A stretch of DNA of 9,346 bases, taken from Gallionella sp. (GTDB lineage: Bacteria; Pseudomonadota; Gammaproteobacteria; Burkholderiales; Gallionellaceae). The DNA lies in NCBI GenBank assembly GCA_017880945.1, contig JADGRM010000073.1, forward strand, positions 1-9,346. Reading direction: 5' to 3'. How positions within the stretch are numbered: the first letter of the stretch is position 1; every line of letters starts with the position of its first letter. A model generated the notes under the pieces. It did no database searches. It was given only the letters and a program-made list of their open reading frames with translations, and had not been told where the DNA came from. Shown here in pieces: positions 1 to 5,998 of this stretch. A program made the translations under genes and the position numbers.

Positions 1-837
1 CCGCTTGACCACCGGCACATGCGAGAAATCCACGAAGTTGCGGTGCGGATCGCCCATGTTGGTCTTCATCCCGCGCAGGCCGAACACCACGTTGCGGTTA
101 CCCTCGGAAGCCAGATATTCCGCCGCGTTCAGCGATTCGTCCAGCGTGATGCCGAAGCCGCGCTTGAGCAGGATCGGCATCTCGGTTTGCCGCCCGACGA
201 TTTTCAGCAATTCGAAGTTCTGCGTGTTGCGCGTGCCGATTTGCAGCATCACGCCGGTCGGATTGCCGGTCTGGTGCAATGCTTCCTTGATCTCGTTGAG
301 ATGCGATTCGTGGGTGATCTCCATCGCGATCACCTTGATATCGTATTTGCCCGCCAGCTCGAACACATAAGGCAGACAATTTTTGCCGTGGCCCTGGAAC
401 GCATACGGGCTGGTGCGCGGCTTGTATGCGCCCATGCGCGTGCATACCTGTCCGTTATCATGCACCGCCTTCATCATGATCTCGACATGCTCGCGATTGT
501 CCACCGCGCACAACCCGGCAAACACATGCAACGTGTCCTGCCCGAAGCGCACGCCGTTGTATTCGAAATGGGTGAGGCGCTGGTCGTCCTTGTGCCGCCC
601 CAGGATGCGGTACTCCTCGGAAACCCGCACTGCGCGTTCGACGCAGGGTAGACTTTGCATGCCTTCGATTTCCAGCGCCTTGGTGTTGCCGATCAGATAG
701 ATTTCCGTCAGTGATTTTTCGCTGCCGCGCTCGACATGCACGCGGGTCTGGATTCCCGGCAAAGTGGCCAGGTGCGCCATCAATTGCCGGTATTCCTGGG
801 ATTGTTCGTTGGCGTTGGAGCTGAGGATCAGGATCAT
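1..837 (-). CDS. DAHP synthase-like protein (class I-beta type), 3' end outside window
   Basis: The reading frame starts at an ATG whose first base is 837 and stays open for 279 codons to the left edge. The N-terminal ~100 residues resemble the ferredoxin-like regulatory domain of class I-beta 3-deoxy-7-phosphoheptulonate synthases. From about residue 106 the TIM-barrel DAHP synthetase/KdsA domain begins: AGLCAVD at 108-113 carries the metal-ligand Cys110, followed by KPRTSPYAFQG at 139-149, LQIGTRNTQNFELL at 198-211 and LLKRGFG at 223-229. The family joins phosphoenolpyruvate and erythrose-4-phosphate in the first step of aromatic amino acid synthesis. Several positions differ from what I know of the family: GPC is GLC, RGGA is RMGA, and ERGIRT is LRGMKT. 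It may therefore be a divergent paralogue rather than the main enzyme. It follows slmA by 24 nt with a weak AGGG ribosome site and is probably the last visible gene of the argB operon. The C-terminal metal ligands lie outside the window. Confidence 0.8.
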   Translation of the reverse strand, partial: MILILSSNANEQSQEYRQLMAHLATLPGIQTRVHVERGSEKSLTEIYLIGNTKALEIEGMQSLPCVERAVRVSEEYRILGRHKDDQRLTHFEYNGVRFGQDTLHVFAGLCAVDNREHVEIMMKAVHDNGQVCTRMGAYKPRTSPYAFQGHGKNCLPYVFELAGKYDIKVIAMEITHESHLNEIKEALHQTGNPTGVMLQIGTRNTQNFELLKIVGRQTEMPILLKRGFGITLDESLNAAEYLASEGNRNVVFGLRGMKTNMGDPHRNFVDFSHVPVVKR

Positions 838-861
838 TGTTGTTTCCCTGGGATTTAGGTT

Positions 862-1446
862 TTAGTTTTTGCGGCCCAACAATATCGCGGACTGCGCCGC
901 CCACTGGGTCATCGGTTCGCGAGTGAAACCGCTTTTGGCGAACTGTGCCCAGCGGCCGATCACATAGCATACCAGCACATTCGCGTGCGCACCCACATCC
1001 ACCGCGTCCCCCATCTCGCCCTGCGTAGCGGCCATGCGCAGCGATTGTTTGAGCGTGGCTTCGATGCGGTCCAGCAGCTGGTTGATGCGCTGCTGAAGGC
1101 GCTCATCCTCATTCACCAGCGCGTCGCCGATCAGCACGCGCGTCATGCCGCGATTCTTTTCCGCGAAACTTAGCAACATGGACAGGATCGCTTCGGCTTG
1201 CTGCACGCCGCTCTTTTCTTCCTGGGTGATCTTGTTGATCAGGCCGAACACGGTCTGTTCGATGAACTCGATCAGGCCCTCGAACATTTGCGCCTTGCTG
1301 GCGAAGTGGCGGTACAGCGCCGCTTCGGAAAGCTCCAAACGCGCGGCCAGCGCAGCCGTGGTGATCTTCTCGCCCTTGGGCTGCTCCAGCATCTGCGCCA
1401 CGGTTTGCAATATCTGTAATTTTCTCTCGCCCGGTTTGCTGGCCAT
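862..1446 (-). CDS. slmA: Nucleoid occlusion factor SlmA (TetR family)
   Basis: A 194-residue TetR-type DNA-binding protein. The N-terminal helix-turn-helix spans about residues 29-49 (ITTAALAARLELSEAALYRHF), very close to SlmA; the following FEGLIEFIE and the later DERLQQRINQLLDRIEA also match that family. In enterobacteria SlmA binds specific chromosomal sites and blocks FtsZ ring assembly over the nucleoid. The role here is inferred from similarity; its length is almost the same as the E. coli protein (198). I chose the ATG at 1446 because a GGGGGTGG stretch lies just upstream as a ribosome site; an in-frame GTG at 1458 would add four residues but has no ribosome site. The gene lies 16 nt after the HAD phosphatase gene and 24 nt before the DAHP-synthase-like gene on the same strand, so co-transcription is likely. 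Confidence 0.87.
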   Translation of the reverse strand: MASKPGERKLQILQTVAQMLEQPKGEKITTAALAARLELSEAALYRHFASKAQMFEGLIEFIEQTVFGLINKITQEEKSGVQQAEAILSMLLSFAEKNRGMTRVLIGDALVNEDERLQQRINQLLDRIEATLKQSLRMAATQGEMGDAVDVGAHANVLVCYVIGRWAQFAKSGFTREPMTQWAAQSAILLGRKN

Positions 1447-1462
1447 ATCCACCCCCACTCTT

Positions 1463-2104
1463 TTATTTCAAACGATGCAGCACATCCGGCAACTGCATCA
1501 CATCACGAATCTTCACGTCCACACAGGCTGAATTCTGGCTGCCTGCGCTCACCCACACCGTGCGCATACCCAGCCGTTTTGCAGTTCGCAAATTCTCCAG
1601 GCTATCTTCGATCATCACGCATTGCGCCGCCTTCACCCGATGACTTTTCAACAAATGCATAAAACCATAGCTGTCCGGCTTGGGGCGATAGCGCGTGTGT
1701 TCCACCGCAATCACATCGTCGAACAAGTCTTCCACGCGCAACAGTTTCAGCACCGCATGCGCGTAATGTTGCGGCGCATTCGAGAACACCACTTTCCTGC
1801 CCGGCAGCGCTTTCAGGACATGGCGCAAGCGCGGCTCGCGCAGCACCATCTGGGGCAAATCCGGAAACTGGTGCGTATGCCACAGAAAATGGTCGGGGTC
1901 GGTGCCGTGATGGCGCATCAGGCCGCTCAATGTCGCGCCATAACGCTGCCAGTAATGCACGCGCAATTCATTCGCCTCTGCTTCATCCAGTTGCAGATGT
2001 TGCTGCACATACGCGGTCATGCTGCGGTTGATGTGCGGGAAGATGTGAGGCGTCGCGTTGTGCAACGTATTATCGAGGTCGAACACCCATACCCGTTTCA
2101 TCAT
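1463..2104 (-). CDS. HAD-superfamily pyrimidine 5'-nucleotidase-like phosphatase
   Basis: A 213-residue haloacid-dehalogenase-type hydrolase. All four HAD motifs are visible: motif I DLDNTLH with nucleophile Asp9 and acid/base Asp11, motif II SNAP at 108-111, the motif III lysine in RPKPDSY (Lys142), and motif IV IEDSLEN with Glu166/Asp167. The helical cap after motif I (about 17-90) and the overall pattern match the SDT1/pyrimidine 5'-nucleotidase (Ppn) branch. These cytoplasmic enzymes hydrolyse UMP/CMP-like phosphates; the substrate here is not proven. Two adjacent ATG codons (2104 and 2101) could start it, and I saw no strong ribosome site. It lies 24 nt after argB and 16 nt before slmA, an arrangement I recognise from other betaproteobacteria. 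Its position next to argB does not itself indicate a role in arginine synthesis. Confidence 0.83.
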   Translation of the reverse strand: MMKRVWVFDLDNTLHNATPHIFPHINRSMTAYVQQHLQLDEAEANELRVHYWQRYGATLSGLMRHHGTDPDHFLWHTHQFPDLPQMVLREPRLRHVLKALPGRKVVFSNAPQHYAHAVLKLLRVEDLFDDVIAVEHTRYRPKPDSYGFMHLLKSHRVKAAQCVMIEDSLENLRTAKRLGMRTVWVSAGSQNSACVDVKIRDVMQLPDVLHRLK

Positions 2105-2128
2105 TCTAAAAACTTAAAACGCTTTTCA

Positions 2129-3013
2129 TTATTTGCTTTTTATCAATGTACCGACACCTTCATCAGTCAGGATTTCCAGCAGCAGTGCATGCTGCACCCG
2201 GCCGTCGATGATGTGCACCGAGCGCACCCCGCCGCGCGCGGCGTCCAGAGCCGAGGCGATCTTGGGCAACATGCCGCCGGACAACGTGCCGTCTGCGATC
2301 AGGTCGTCGATTTGTTTCGGGGTCAAGCCGGTCAACAGCTTGCCGTTCTTGTCCAGCACGCCCGGCGTATTGGTGAGCAGCACCAGTTTCTCGGCACGCA
2401 GCACTTCGGCCAATTTTCCGGACACCACATCCGCGTTGATGTTCAATGTCTCGCCATCCGGTCCCACGCCGATCGGTGCGATGACCGGAATAAAATCGCC
2501 GGAATCGAGAAAGGTAATGATCGCAGGATCGATCTTGTGGATGTCGCCGACCAATCCTATGTCCAGCATCTTGCCCGGCTCGGTGGTGCTCTCCAGCAGC
2601 AATTTTTCCGCGCGGATGAATGAGCCGTCCTGTCCGGTCAGTCCGACCGCCTTGCCACCGCAACGGTTGATCAGATTGACGATGTCCTTGTTGACCTTGC
2701 CCAGCACCATCTCGACCATGTCCATGGTCTCTTCGTCGGTGACCCTCATGCCCTGGATGAACTCGCCCTGCTTGCCGATGCGTTTCAGCATCTCGTTGAT
2801 CTGCGGCCCGCCGCCATGCACCACCACCGGGTTCATGCCGACCAGCTTGAGCAACACCACGTCGCGCGCGAAGCTCTCCTGCAGCGCCGGATCGGTCATG
2901 GCGTTGCCGCCGTATTTGATGACGATGGTCTTGTCGAAGAAACGCTGGATATAAGGCAGAGCCTCGGCAAGCACTCTGGCTTTGATTTCGGCGGTAGCTG
3001 CAGAAAGCGGCAT
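2129..3013 (-). CDS. argB: Acetylglutamate kinase
   Basis: A 294-residue amino acid kinase family protein. It phosphorylates N-acetylglutamate with ATP, the second step of arginine biosynthesis. Diagnostic stretches are VIKYGGNAM (31-39, with Lys33), VVVHGGGPQI (63-72, glycine-rich loop), VNKDIVNLINRCGGKAVGLTG (107-127), NINADVVSGKLAEVL (191-205) and GGMLPKIASALDA (246-258). The N-terminal helix of about 20 residues before the kinase core (AEIKARVLAEALPYIQRF) is the feature linked, in known structures, with hexameric arginine-inhibited enzymes. Feedback control by arginine is therefore a reasonable inference. The ATG at 3013 is preceded by GAGAG at a workable distance. It is the first gene of a probable operon with the HAD phosphatase, slmA and the DAHP-synthase-like gene. 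Confidence 0.96.
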   Translation of the reverse strand: MPLSAATAEIKARVLAEALPYIQRFFDKTIVIKYGGNAMTDPALQESFARDVVLLKLVGMNPVVVHGGGPQINEMLKRIGKQGEFIQGMRVTDEETMDMVEMVLGKVNKDIVNLINRCGGKAVGLTGQDGSFIRAEKLLLESTTEPGKMLDIGLVGDIHKIDPAIITFLDSGDFIPVIAPIGVGPDGETLNINADVVSGKLAEVLRAEKLVLLTNTPGVLDKNGKLLTGLTPKQIDDLIADGTLSGGMLPKIASALDAARGGVRSVHIIDGRVQHALLLEILTDEGVGTLIKSK

Positions 3014-3040
3014 GATATTCTCTCAAAAATTATGCCGCGG

Positions 3041-3046
3041 ATTTTA
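3041..3046 (-). promoter_or_regulatory. Candidate -10 box of the argB operon
   Basis: On the minus strand the hexamer TAAAAT, preceded by GTG, lies 27 nt upstream of the argB ATG. This would put the transcript start roughly 20 nt before the gene. No good -35 box is visible; the expected position falls in a region next to the T-tract of the upstream terminator. The position is plausible, but the call rests on one hexamer. Confidence 0.4.
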
Positions 3047-3067
3047 CACCAGAAGAAAATTTGCAGG

Positions 3068-3104
3068 GCTAAAAATAATTCAGGCGGCAAGCGCCGCCTG
3101 AATT
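3068..3104 (-). terminator. Intrinsic terminator of the PCu(A)C copper chaperone gene
   Basis: A perfect 12-bp stem (3077-3088 pairing with 3093-3104) with a four-base loop and a GC-rich core (CAGGCGGC/GCCGCCTG). Read on the minus strand it is followed by TTATTTTTAG, a T-rich tail. It begins 21 nt after the stop codon of the copper chaperone gene and separates that gene from argB. The other strand lacks a clear T-tract directly after the stem, so termination is expected mainly on the minus strand. Confidence 0.88.
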
Positions 3105-3125
3105 TGCCACGAAGCCAACACTCAC

Positions 3126-3644
3126 TTAGTGCATATGCATGTGCATGTGCATATGCTCATCTTCATGCGATGCATCATTAGTTTCAGTCAACGATCTCAC
3201 TTCGGCCATGGTCTCGAATTTCACCACGCCTTGCTTACCCACCCTGATGCTCAGCGTCAACGGCACAGTTTCACCTTCCTTGAGCGGAGCCTTCAGCCCG
3301 TTCAGCATCAAGTGATAGCCGCTCTCACTGAGATTTACGCGCTTGCCGGCAGGCAACTCTATGGACTTCACCTCGCGCATTCTCATCATGCCGTCCTCGG
3401 TCGTCATGCTGTGCAGCTCCGCAGTCTTGGCCGCCGGGCTGGACACCCCAACCAGCGTTGCCGCCCGCTTGCTGGTGATGGTCAAGTCAACCGAAGCGGC
3501 ATCCTGCCCGGGGGCGGTGGCGCGCGACCACGCCCCGCTTATCTCGATGTCCCCTGCATTACTGGCAGCATTACCGGCTGCATAACTGGCGAAGCTGACC
3601 AACAAAGCTGCGGCCAGCCAGCCGAATCGATTTAAATTGCTCAT
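3126..3644 (-). CDS. Periplasmic copper chaperone PCu(A)C with Met/His tail
   Basis: A 172-residue exported protein. Residues 1-22 form a signal peptide (hydrophobic WLAAALLVSFASYA, likely cut near SYA/AGN). The mature part is a PCu(A)C (DUF461) domain: the copper motif H-X10-M-X21-H-X-M is complete as His78, Met89, His111, Met113, inside AELHSM and GYHLMLNGLK. This family carries Cu(I) in the periplasm, and some members deliver it to the CuA site of cytochrome c oxidase. The C-terminus is unusual: after His160 comes EDEH and then alternating Met-His to the end (residues 164-172), a likely extra soft-metal site. The gene has a TATAAT promoter candidate and its own terminator, so it is probably a single-gene unit. 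It is divergent from regB/regA, which suggests a link to respiratory oxidase control. The start ATG has only a weak ribosome site. Confidence 0.92.
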   Translation of the reverse strand: MSNLNRFGWLAAALLVSFASYAAGNAASNAGDIEISGAWSRATAPGQDAASVDLTITSKRAATLVGVSSPAAKTAELHSMTTEDGMMRMREVKSIELPAGKRVNLSESGYHLMLNGLKAPLKEGETVPLTLSIRVGKQGVVKFETMAEVRSLTETNDASHEDEHMHMHMHMH

Positions 3645-3674
3645 GATTTTTTTATCCGTTAAAAAAGTCAGCGG

Positions 3675-3704
3675 ATTATACCCGCGGACTGTGATGAGTG
3701 AAAA
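3675..3704 (-). promoter_or_regulatory. Candidate sigma70-type promoter of the copper chaperone gene
   Basis: On the minus strand a perfect TATAAT (3675-3680) lies 30 nt upstream of the ATG. TTTTCA (3699-3704), four of six matches to TTGACA, stands 18 nt before it. The predicted transcript would have a leader of about 20-25 nt. The leader holds a run of A residues before the start codon. Confidence 0.6.
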
Positions 3705-3850
3705 AAGCCAAAGCGCGGCATCATGCCGGGAGACACACTAAATATCGCTTACCGCTTCAAGGGGGAAAGCCGCATTCGATAAATGCACAATACCGCGATC
3801 TGGCAGGAGCGATTATTTCGCAAATATCCACGCATGGGAATGCGACAAAT

Positions 3851-3875
3851 TGCCGCACCATGTTTTGGTGTGGCA
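3851..3875. promoter_or_regulatory. Operator-like 25-bp imperfect palindrome upstream of regB
   Basis: TGCCGCACCA (3851-3860) pairs with TGGTGTGGCA (3866-3875) across a five-base spacer. The only imperfection would be a G·U pair in RNA. It lies about 90 nt before the regB ATG and about 200 nt before the chaperone ATG. It could be an operator half-site pair or an RNA hairpin in the regB leader; no regulator can be named. It has no T-tract good enough to call a terminator. Confidence 0.4.
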
Positions 3876-3961
3876 CTTTGCGGCGTAGGCTCACCTTCAG
3901 GTTATGCCGTAGCCACATGATGTTGCACCCCCCATGCCCGTCTCTCAGATTACAATTGCGC

Positions 3962-5227
3962 ATGAACAGCACGATTCTTTCTGCACTCCCCGGTCATAGC
4001 CAGCTGCGCCGCCTGATCGCACTGCGCGGCATCGCGGTCGCCGCGCAACTCATCACGCTGGCCCTGGTCTGGAAAATTCTGGAACTGGAGTTGGACTGGC
4101 AGCCGATGTTGCTGACCATCGCCACGCTCGCATCCCTCAATCTGTTCAGCTGGCTGCGCTTGCGCAGCAGCAGCCCGGTTTCCAACCCGGAACTATTCGC
4201 GCAATTAAGCGTGGACGTGATCGCGCTAAGCATCCTGTTGTATTACGGCGGCGGTTCGACCAACCCCTTCATCTCGCTGTACCTGCTGCCGCTGGTGATC
4301 GCCGCGGCGACGCTGCCGGGCCGCTACACTTGGGGCATGGCGGCGCTTACCGCTGCCTGTTACAGCCTGCTGATGGTCTATTACATTCCGTTGCCGCACA
4401 TCCACCAGCATGGGGACGATGCCTTCAACATCCACGTGATGGGCATGTGGCTGGGCTTCGTCATCAGCGCGGTGGTGGTGGCGTATTTTGTGGTGCAGAT
4501 GGCGCAGGCGGTACGCATCCGCGATCAGATGCTGGCGCGCGTGCGCGAGGAGATCCTGCGCAACGAACGTATCGTGGCTCTCGGCACGCAGGCCGCGGGG
4601 GCTGCTCATGAAATGGGCACGCCGCTGTCGACCATGGCGGTGGTGATCGGCGAATTGCAACATGATGTCACTGCTGATCAGCCTGCATTGCGCGTTAGCC
4701 TGACCATTCTCGACGAGCAGGTGCGCGGATGCAAACGTATCCTCGACAAGATCATGGCGAACACGCAGGATAGCGGCGCGGCCCTGCCCCGACCTGTGGA
4801 TGAACTGATGGCCGAGGTACTGGATGAATGGCAATTGCTGCGCCCCACCGCGCAATATCACTATCGCTGCAGCGGTGATCAACCAGTTCCCCGTATCAAC
4901 GTGGATGTCACGCTGCGCGCCGCGCTGATGAACCTGCTCAACAACGCCGCAGATGCCAGCCCCCAGGCCATCGAGATACATGCCCACTGGAACAATTCCA
5001 ATTTCACGCTGGAGATTCGCGACCATGGTCCAGGCCTGAGTGATGAGGCCGCTCTCAAAGCCGGCTCGGCATTCTTCACCACCAAAACGGAGGGGCGCGG
5101 ACTAGGCCTGTTCCTCGCCAACGCCACCGTCGAACGCATGGGCGGCACGGTACGCCTGTTCAACCGCGCGGAAGGCGGTGCGACCACCGAGCTAACGTTG
5201 CCGATAATCTCAAATAGATCGTTATGA
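3962..5227 (+). CDS. regB: Redox-sensing membrane histidine kinase RegB/PrrB
   Basis: A 421-residue sensor kinase. About six membrane segments fill residues 17-180, followed by a dimerisation/phosphoacceptor region and a HATPase domain. RegB hallmarks are visible. GGSTNPF (97-103) fits the conserved GGxxNPF quinone-sensing site. The H-box AAHEMGTPLST carries His216. RGCKRIL holds Cys257 at the position of the redox-active cysteine of RegB. The ATP domain shows the N-box (NLLNNAAD, 324-331), DHGPGL (354-359), FFTTK (371-375) and GRGLGL (378-383). The family senses the quinone pool and thiol redox state and phosphorylates RegA. I chose the ATG at 3962 because the upstream part of the open frame has no family similarity. 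An in-frame ATG at 3917 would add 15 residues, and neither start has a clear ribosome site. The gene is followed after 94 nt by regA. Confidence 0.93.
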   Translation: MNSTILSALPGHSQLRRLIALRGIAVAAQLITLALVWKILELELDWQPMLLTIATLASLNLFSWLRLRSSSPVSNPELFAQLSVDVIALSILLYYGGGSTNPFISLYLLPLVIAAATLPGRYTWGMAALTAACYSLLMVYYIPLPHIHQHGDDAFNIHVMGMWLGFVISAVVVAYFVVQMAQAVRIRDQMLARVREEILRNERIVALGTQAAGAAHEMGTPLSTMAVVIGELQHDVTADQPALRVSLTILDEQVRGCKRILDKIMANTQDSGAALPRPVDELMAEVLDEWQLLRPTAQYHYRCSGDQPVPRINVDVTLRAALMNLLNNAADASPQAIEIHAHWNNSNFTLEIRDHGPGLSDEAALKAGSAFFTTKTEGRGLGLFLANATVERMGGTVRLFNRAEGGATTELTLPIISNRSL

Positions 5228-5239
5228 CCAAGACACCCC

Positions 5240-5303
5240 GTAGGAGCGCAATTCATTGCGCGATTGTTTGTCCCCAGAATCGCCCGATGAATCGGGCTCC
5301 TAC
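5240..5303. repeat. REPIN: inverted pair of GTAG-type REP sequences between regB and regA
   Basis: The 64-bp element starts with GTAGGAGC (5240-5247) and ends with its exact reverse complement GCTCCTAC (5296-5303). Inside each arm is a perfect 7-bp hairpin: 5246-5252 with 5255-5261, and 5282-5288 with 5291-5297. The arms also share CGATT/AATCG (5261-5265 and 5278-5282), so the whole element can fold as one long cruciform or two hairpins. A 5' GTAG followed by a short palindrome is the known signature of REP sequences mobilised by RAYT (TnpA-REP) transposases. No such transposase is in this window. The element ends 18 nt before the regA ATG. Confidence 0.87.
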
Positions 5304-5321
5304 AATAATCTGGGCAAGCAC

Positions 5322-5870
5322 ATGACCGAGCCACGCAATGAATTTGCCTCGCTGATGCTGGTGGATGACGACATCATTTTCTGCAAGGTATTGAGTGCGG
5401 CACTGGAGAAGCGCGGCTTTGCCGTGACGGTGGCTCACAATGTCGAGGAAGCAATCCCGCTGGCAAAAAACAATCCGCCGGAATTCGCCGTGGTCGATCT
5501 GAAAATGGGCGGAGCGCCGGGACTGGCTCTGGTCAAGGTGTTGCACGGTCTCGATCCGAATACGCGCATCGTCGTGCTGACCGGTTATGCCAGTATCGCC
5601 ACCGCTGTCGAGGCGATCAAGCTGGGCGCGACGCAATACCTTGCCAAACCGGCCAATGCCGACGAGATCGTCGCGGCCTTTAACCACATGCCGGATAGCG
5701 ATGCCCCGCTCAAGGCGCAACCCACGCAGATCGATAATCTGGAGTGGGAACATATTCAGCGCGTGCTGCACGAACACGACGACAATATCTCCGCCACTGC
5801 TCGCGCGCTCAACATGCACCGCCGCACGCTGCAACGCAAACTCGCCAAACCGCCGTTGCGCCAGAATTAA
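5322..5870 (+). CDS. regA: Response regulator RegA/PrrA with Fis-type HTH
   Basis: A 182-residue two-domain regulator, the usual RegA length. The receiver domain occupies about 1-120: acidic pocket Asp15-Asp16-Asp17, phosphoacceptor Asp59 in VVDLKM, Thr87 in LTGYAS and Lys109 in LAKPA. After a proline-rich linker (about 123-136) comes a short Fis-like helix-turn-helix (about 150-175) ending NMHRRTLQRKLAK, the signature of RegA/PrrA/ActR. In other proteobacteria RegA~P controls respiratory oxidases, photosynthesis, carbon fixation and nitrogen genes according to redox state; targets here are unknown. I chose the ATG at 5322, since longer in-frame starts would be inside the REPIN. The ribosome site is weak (GGGC). 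It follows regB and probably shares its transcript, but the REPIN between them could change their relative expression. Confidence 0.94.
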   Translation: MTEPRNEFASLMLVDDDIIFCKVLSAALEKRGFAVTVAHNVEEAIPLAKNNPPEFAVVDLKMGGAPGLALVKVLHGLDPNTRIVVLTGYASIATAVEAIKLGATQYLAKPANADEIVAAFNHMPDSDAPLKAQPTQIDNLEWEHIQRVLHEHDDNISATARALNMHRRTLQRKLAKPPLRQN

Positions 5871-5921
5871 GCTCCTCCCGTAGATTGCCACCCTGCTCTA
5901 GGCGCGGAAATCGATATTTCA

Positions 5922-5942
5922 CGCGAGACTTGAATTCTCGCG
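5922..5942. promoter_or_regulatory. Palindrome upstream of the dacC promoter
   Basis: CGCGAGA (5922-5928) and TCTCGCG (5936-5942) form a perfect 7-bp inverted repeat around a seven-base spacer. It ends 23 nt before the TATAAT box of dacC, so it overlaps or abuts the expected -35 region. It has no T-tract on either side and is therefore a poor terminator for regA; an operator is the more likely role. No regulator can be named. Confidence 0.4.
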
Positions 5943-5965
5943 AATCCGGATTGATGGAAGTGCCC

Positions 5966-5971
5966 TATAAT
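5966..5971 (+). promoter_or_regulatory. Candidate -10 box of dacC
   Basis: A perfect TATAAT, preceded by TGCCC, lies 27 nt upstream of the dacC ATG. This predicts a leader of about 20 nt. No good -35 hexamer stands 16-18 nt upstream (AATCCG or nearby), so activation by a regulator at the adjacent palindrome is possible. Confidence 0.55.
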
Positions 5972-5998
5972 TGCACTCTTAAAATCTTCGCGTGCCTT

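Larger units (their letters stand above)
3645..3961. other. Divergent intergenic region between the copper chaperone gene and regB
   Basis: These 317 bases hold no convincing gene. The frame of regB stays open upstream through the region, but its translation (rich in Arg, His and Cys, no family resemblance) looks like chance. The left end contains the chaperone promoter. A small palindrome CGGCA-TCA-TGCCG lies at 3716-3728, and a longer imperfect palindrome at 3851-3875 is listed separately. I could not identify a clear regB promoter: TACAAT at 3951-3956 lies only 5 nt before the chosen ATG and has no -35 box. Shared regulation of the two divergent genes from this region is an inference. Confidence 0.6.

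Noticed and set aside
19..651. Long plus-strand frame at the left end (210 codons)
   Set aside because: It lies opposite the clear DAHP-synthase-like gene and has no family pattern; the opposite strand gives recognisable conserved motifs.
3129..3635. Long plus-strand frame opposite the copper chaperone gene
   Set aside because: It is the antisense shadow of the chaperone gene; its His-rich start is just the complement of the Met-His tail.
3716..3728. RegA binding site suggested by the GC-rich palindrome CGGCA-TCA-TGCCG
   Set aside because: RegA sites are degenerate and the spacing does not fit well; a short GC palindrome is common by chance in this composition.
3852..3874. NtrC-type site (TGCACC-N5-GGTGCA)
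   Set aside because: The half-sites are similar (GCACC and GGTGT) but the spacer is two bases too long and the outer bases differ.
3951..3956. TACAAT as a -10 box giving a leaderless regB transcript
   Set aside because: The hexamer is well placed for a start at the ATG, but no -35 box exists at 16-18 nt; TTGCAC at 3922-3927 is 23 nt away. Too weak to list as a promoter.
3698..3961. Upstream extension of the regB reading frame (about 88 more residues)
   Set aside because: The added residues are rich in Arg, His and Cys with no membrane or family pattern, and known RegB proteins begin close to the ATG at 3962.
5282..5303. Intrinsic terminator of regB
   Set aside because: The hairpin is part of the REPIN and is not followed by a T-tract on the plus strand.
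5744..5998. Extension of the dacC frame into regA
   Set aside because: It overlaps the regA 3' end in another frame and lies upstream of the dacC signal peptide; the promoter box at 5966 is also inside it.
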